From an uncultured Clostridia bacterium (GTDB lineage Bacteria; Bacillota; Clostridia; Oscillospirales; Acutalibacteraceae): a DNA stretch of 6,798 nucleotides. Positions 5,958 to 6,798 of the stretch are shown in pieces. Position numbers and translations under genes: made by a program. A model generated the notes under the pieces. It was not told the DNA's origin. It searched no databases and saw only the letters and a program-made list of their open reading frames with translations. The stretch lies in NCBI GenBank assembly GCA_946497265.1, contig CAMMKL010000118.1, forward strand, positions 1 through 6,798, written 5' to 3'. Within the stretch, counting starts at the first letter, position 1. The number at the start of each line of letters is the position of its first letter.

Positions 5958-5986
5958 TAGTGTTTGCATGATCTATTTTTTTATAC
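5958..5986 (-). promoter_or_regulatory. Possible sigma-G/sigma-F-type promoter of spoVT
   Basis: On the minus strand GTATA (5986-5982) and AACACTA (5964-5958) are separated by 17 bp. The first fits the forespore sigma-G -35 pattern G-H-A-T-R. The second shares five of seven positions with the -10 pattern CATnHTA, counting degenerate positions. Bacillus spoVT is known to be sigma-G dependent, which makes this attractive, but the -10 match is imperfect. I see no good sigma-A promoter here as an alternative. Confidence 0.4.
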
Positions 5987-6056
5987 TACAGCCCCTGCAA
6001 AGAAACAAATCTTTCAACGGCTTCTTTCTCTTGCAACCCAGCAGGCAAATCTGATT

Positions 6057-6084
6057 TTGACATGTGCATTTTCTTACATATTGT
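6057..6084 (+). promoter_or_regulatory. Possible upstream promoter of the MoxR gene
   Basis: A perfect TTGACA -35 box (6057-6062) is followed after 16 bp by TATTGT (6079-6084), a four-of-six match to the -10 consensus. It would give a leader of about 100 nt. It is less balanced than the promoter at 6114-6142 but could act with it. Confidence 0.35.
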
Positions 6085-6113
6085 TTACAAATATTAAAAT
6101 CAAAGGACACAGG

Positions 6114-6142
6114 TTGAAAAAACGGAAAAAAACGTTTATCAT
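6114..6142 (+). promoter_or_regulatory. Sigma-A-type promoter of the MoxR gene
   Basis: TTGAAA (6114-6119) and TATCAT (6137-6142) are separated by exactly 17 bp, with AT-rich DNA around. Transcription would start near 6149, about 44 nt before the MoxR ATG. An inverted repeat, CGTTTAT (6133-6139) and ATAAACG (6150-6156), straddles the -10 box and start site and could be an operator. Confidence 0.6.
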
Positions 6143-6161
6143 AAAATCTATAAACGATCGT

Positions 6162-6176
6162 GGAAGGTTTCCTTCC
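6162..6176 (+). promoter_or_regulatory. Short hairpin in the MoxR-gene leader
   Basis: GGAAGG (6162-6167) and CCTTCC (6171-6176) form a perfect 6-bp stem with a TTT loop, 7 nt before the AGGA ribosome binding site (6184-6187). The purine-rich arm resembles a ribosome binding site itself. An effect on translation is possible but only inferred. Confidence 0.35.
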
Positions 6177-6192
6177 TGGCATCAGGAAAAGG

Positions 6193-6798
6193 ATGTGTGA
6201 AACCGTGCTGCAAACATCGCAAAAAATTATCAATGAAATCCGCAAAGTTGTCATCGGAAAAGACCTGGTGGTCGCCAAGGTCTTCATGGCCATGCTGGCG
6301 AAGGGGCATATTCTGATTGAAGATATTCCCGGCGTAGGCAAAACCACCCTGGCGCTCGCATTTTCCCGCGTTTTGGCGCTTGACTATAAGCGCGTCCAAT
6401 TCACGCCGGACACCATGCCTTCGGATGTGACGGGATTTTCGGTATACAACAAACAGACCGGGCAGTTTGACTATAAGCCCGGGGCCGCCATGTGCAACCT
6501 GTTCCTCGCGGATGAAATCAACCGGACCTCAACCAAAACCCAAGCCGCCTTGCTGGAAGTGATGGAGGAAGGAGGCGTTACGGTGGACGGCGTTACCCAT
6601 ACCGTCCCCCAGCCTTACACCGTGATCGCCACGCAGAACCCCATCGGTTCGGCGGGTACGCAGCTTTTGCCGGAATCCCAGCTTGACCGCTTCATGATCT
6701 GCCTAACGATGGGATACCCGGATTTAGCGAGTGAAATCAATATCCTTAAAGGGCGGCACAATACGGACCCCCTGCAGCACCTTTCCCCCATTGCTGCC
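6193..6798 (+). CDS. MoxR-family AAA+ ATPase (partial, C-terminus beyond right edge)
   Basis: MoxR ATPases are chaperone-like AAA+ proteins, commonly encoded beside DUF58/VWA-domain and transglutaminase-like genes. The substrate of this one cannot be told from the window. The 202 visible residues hold the AAA+ core: an N-terminal helix with IINEIRKVVIGKD, Walker A PGVGKTT (46-52), Walker B LFLADEINR (103-111), sensor 1 ATQNP (146-150) and the arginine-finger region ESQLDRF (161-167). The family is about 310-330 residues, so the lid domain lies beyond the right edge. The ATG at 6193 is chosen for AGGA 5 nt upstream and the usual N-terminal length. A GTG at 6205 is a weaker alternative. It is divergent from spoVT with its own promoter, so it probably belongs to a separate operon continuing to the right. 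Confidence 0.93.
   Translation, partial: MCETVLQTSQKIINEIRKVVIGKDLVVAKVFMAMLAKGHILIEDIPGVGKTTLALAFSRVLALDYKRVQFTPDTMPSDVTGFSVYNKQTGQFDYKPGAAMCNLFLADEINRTSTKTQAALLEVMEEGGVTVDGVTHTVPQPYTVIATQNPIGSAGTQLLPESQLDRFMICLTMGYPDLASEINILKGRHNTDPLQHLSPIAA

Larger units (their letters stand above)
5882..6192. other. Divergent intergenic region between spoVT and the MoxR gene
   Basis: This 311-bp AT-rich stretch separates two divergent genes and shows no convincing coding sequence. It contains a possible forespore promoter for spoVT (minus strand), two possible promoters for the MoxR gene (plus strand) and two inverted repeats near the MoxR start. There is also a bulged 10-bp inverted repeat, TGCAAAGAAA (5996-6005) facing TTTCT-C-TTGCA (6025-6035). 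None of these has a clear known identity beyond the promoters listed separately. Confidence 0.6.

Noticed and set aside
6160..6192. In-frame GTG at 6160 as an earlier MoxR start
   Set aside because: It would leave almost no leader after the predicted start site, lacks a ribosome binding site, and would make the GGAAGG/CCTTCC hairpin coding. The ATG at 6193 fits better.
5964..6200. A 78-codon plus-strand open frame in the spoVT-MoxR gap
   Set aside because: No ribosome binding site precedes it, it covers the promoter elements, and it runs past the MoxR start codon out of frame. Its AT-rich composition explains the Lys/Ile-rich translation.
5973..6399. Minus-strand open frames opposite the start of the MoxR gene
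   Set aside because: They are opposite a clear AAA+ coding sequence and its promoter and have no family resemblance.

Overview
The window looks like a chromosomal segment of an endospore-forming Firmicute, most likely in the Clostridia and of moderate GC content. This rests on a full-length SpoVT, on the gene order rimP-nusA-ylxR-ylxQ-infB-rbfA, on a NusA without the C-terminal acidic repeats of Proteobacteria, and on strong GGAGG ribosome binding sites. There is no mobile element, CRISPR array, tRNA or rRNA. The species cannot be named from the sequence.

Layout. Everything up to position 5881 reads on the minus strand, so transcription runs from high to low coordinates. At 5881-5339 is spoVT, the sporulation regulator. 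It is followed by a 178-bp regulatory gap with a clear housekeeping promoter (TTGAAT-17-TATCAT) and a terminator-like leader hairpin. Next comes the translation/transcription operon: rimP (5160-4654), nusA (4657-3554), ylxR/rnpM (3431-3129), ylxQ/rplGA (3136-2810), infB (2813-354) and rbfA (282 to beyond the left edge). Most junctions overlap by 4 or 8 bases, which implies coupled translation. Two are open: nusA-ylxR (122 nt) and infB-rbfA (71 nt), and each holds a hairpin. On the plus strand, after a 311-bp AT-rich divergent region, a MoxR-type AAA+ ATPase starts at 6193 and runs off the right edge.

How the genes fit together. RimP and RbfA mature the 30S subunit, IF2 loads initiator tRNA, NusA controls RNA polymerase pausing and termination, and YlxR and YlxQ are small RNA-binding proteins. 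This is the conserved bacterial nusA-infB operon. The genes themselves are ordinary. The less ordinary material is between them: the rimP leader, where a GNRA-looped hairpin with a U-rich tail carries a boxA-like sequence ahead of the gene for NusA; two dyad symmetries on the rimP promoter; the structured nusA-ylxR gap; and spoVT directly upstream of the operon with no visible terminator between. I found no evidence of an undescribed multi-gene system.
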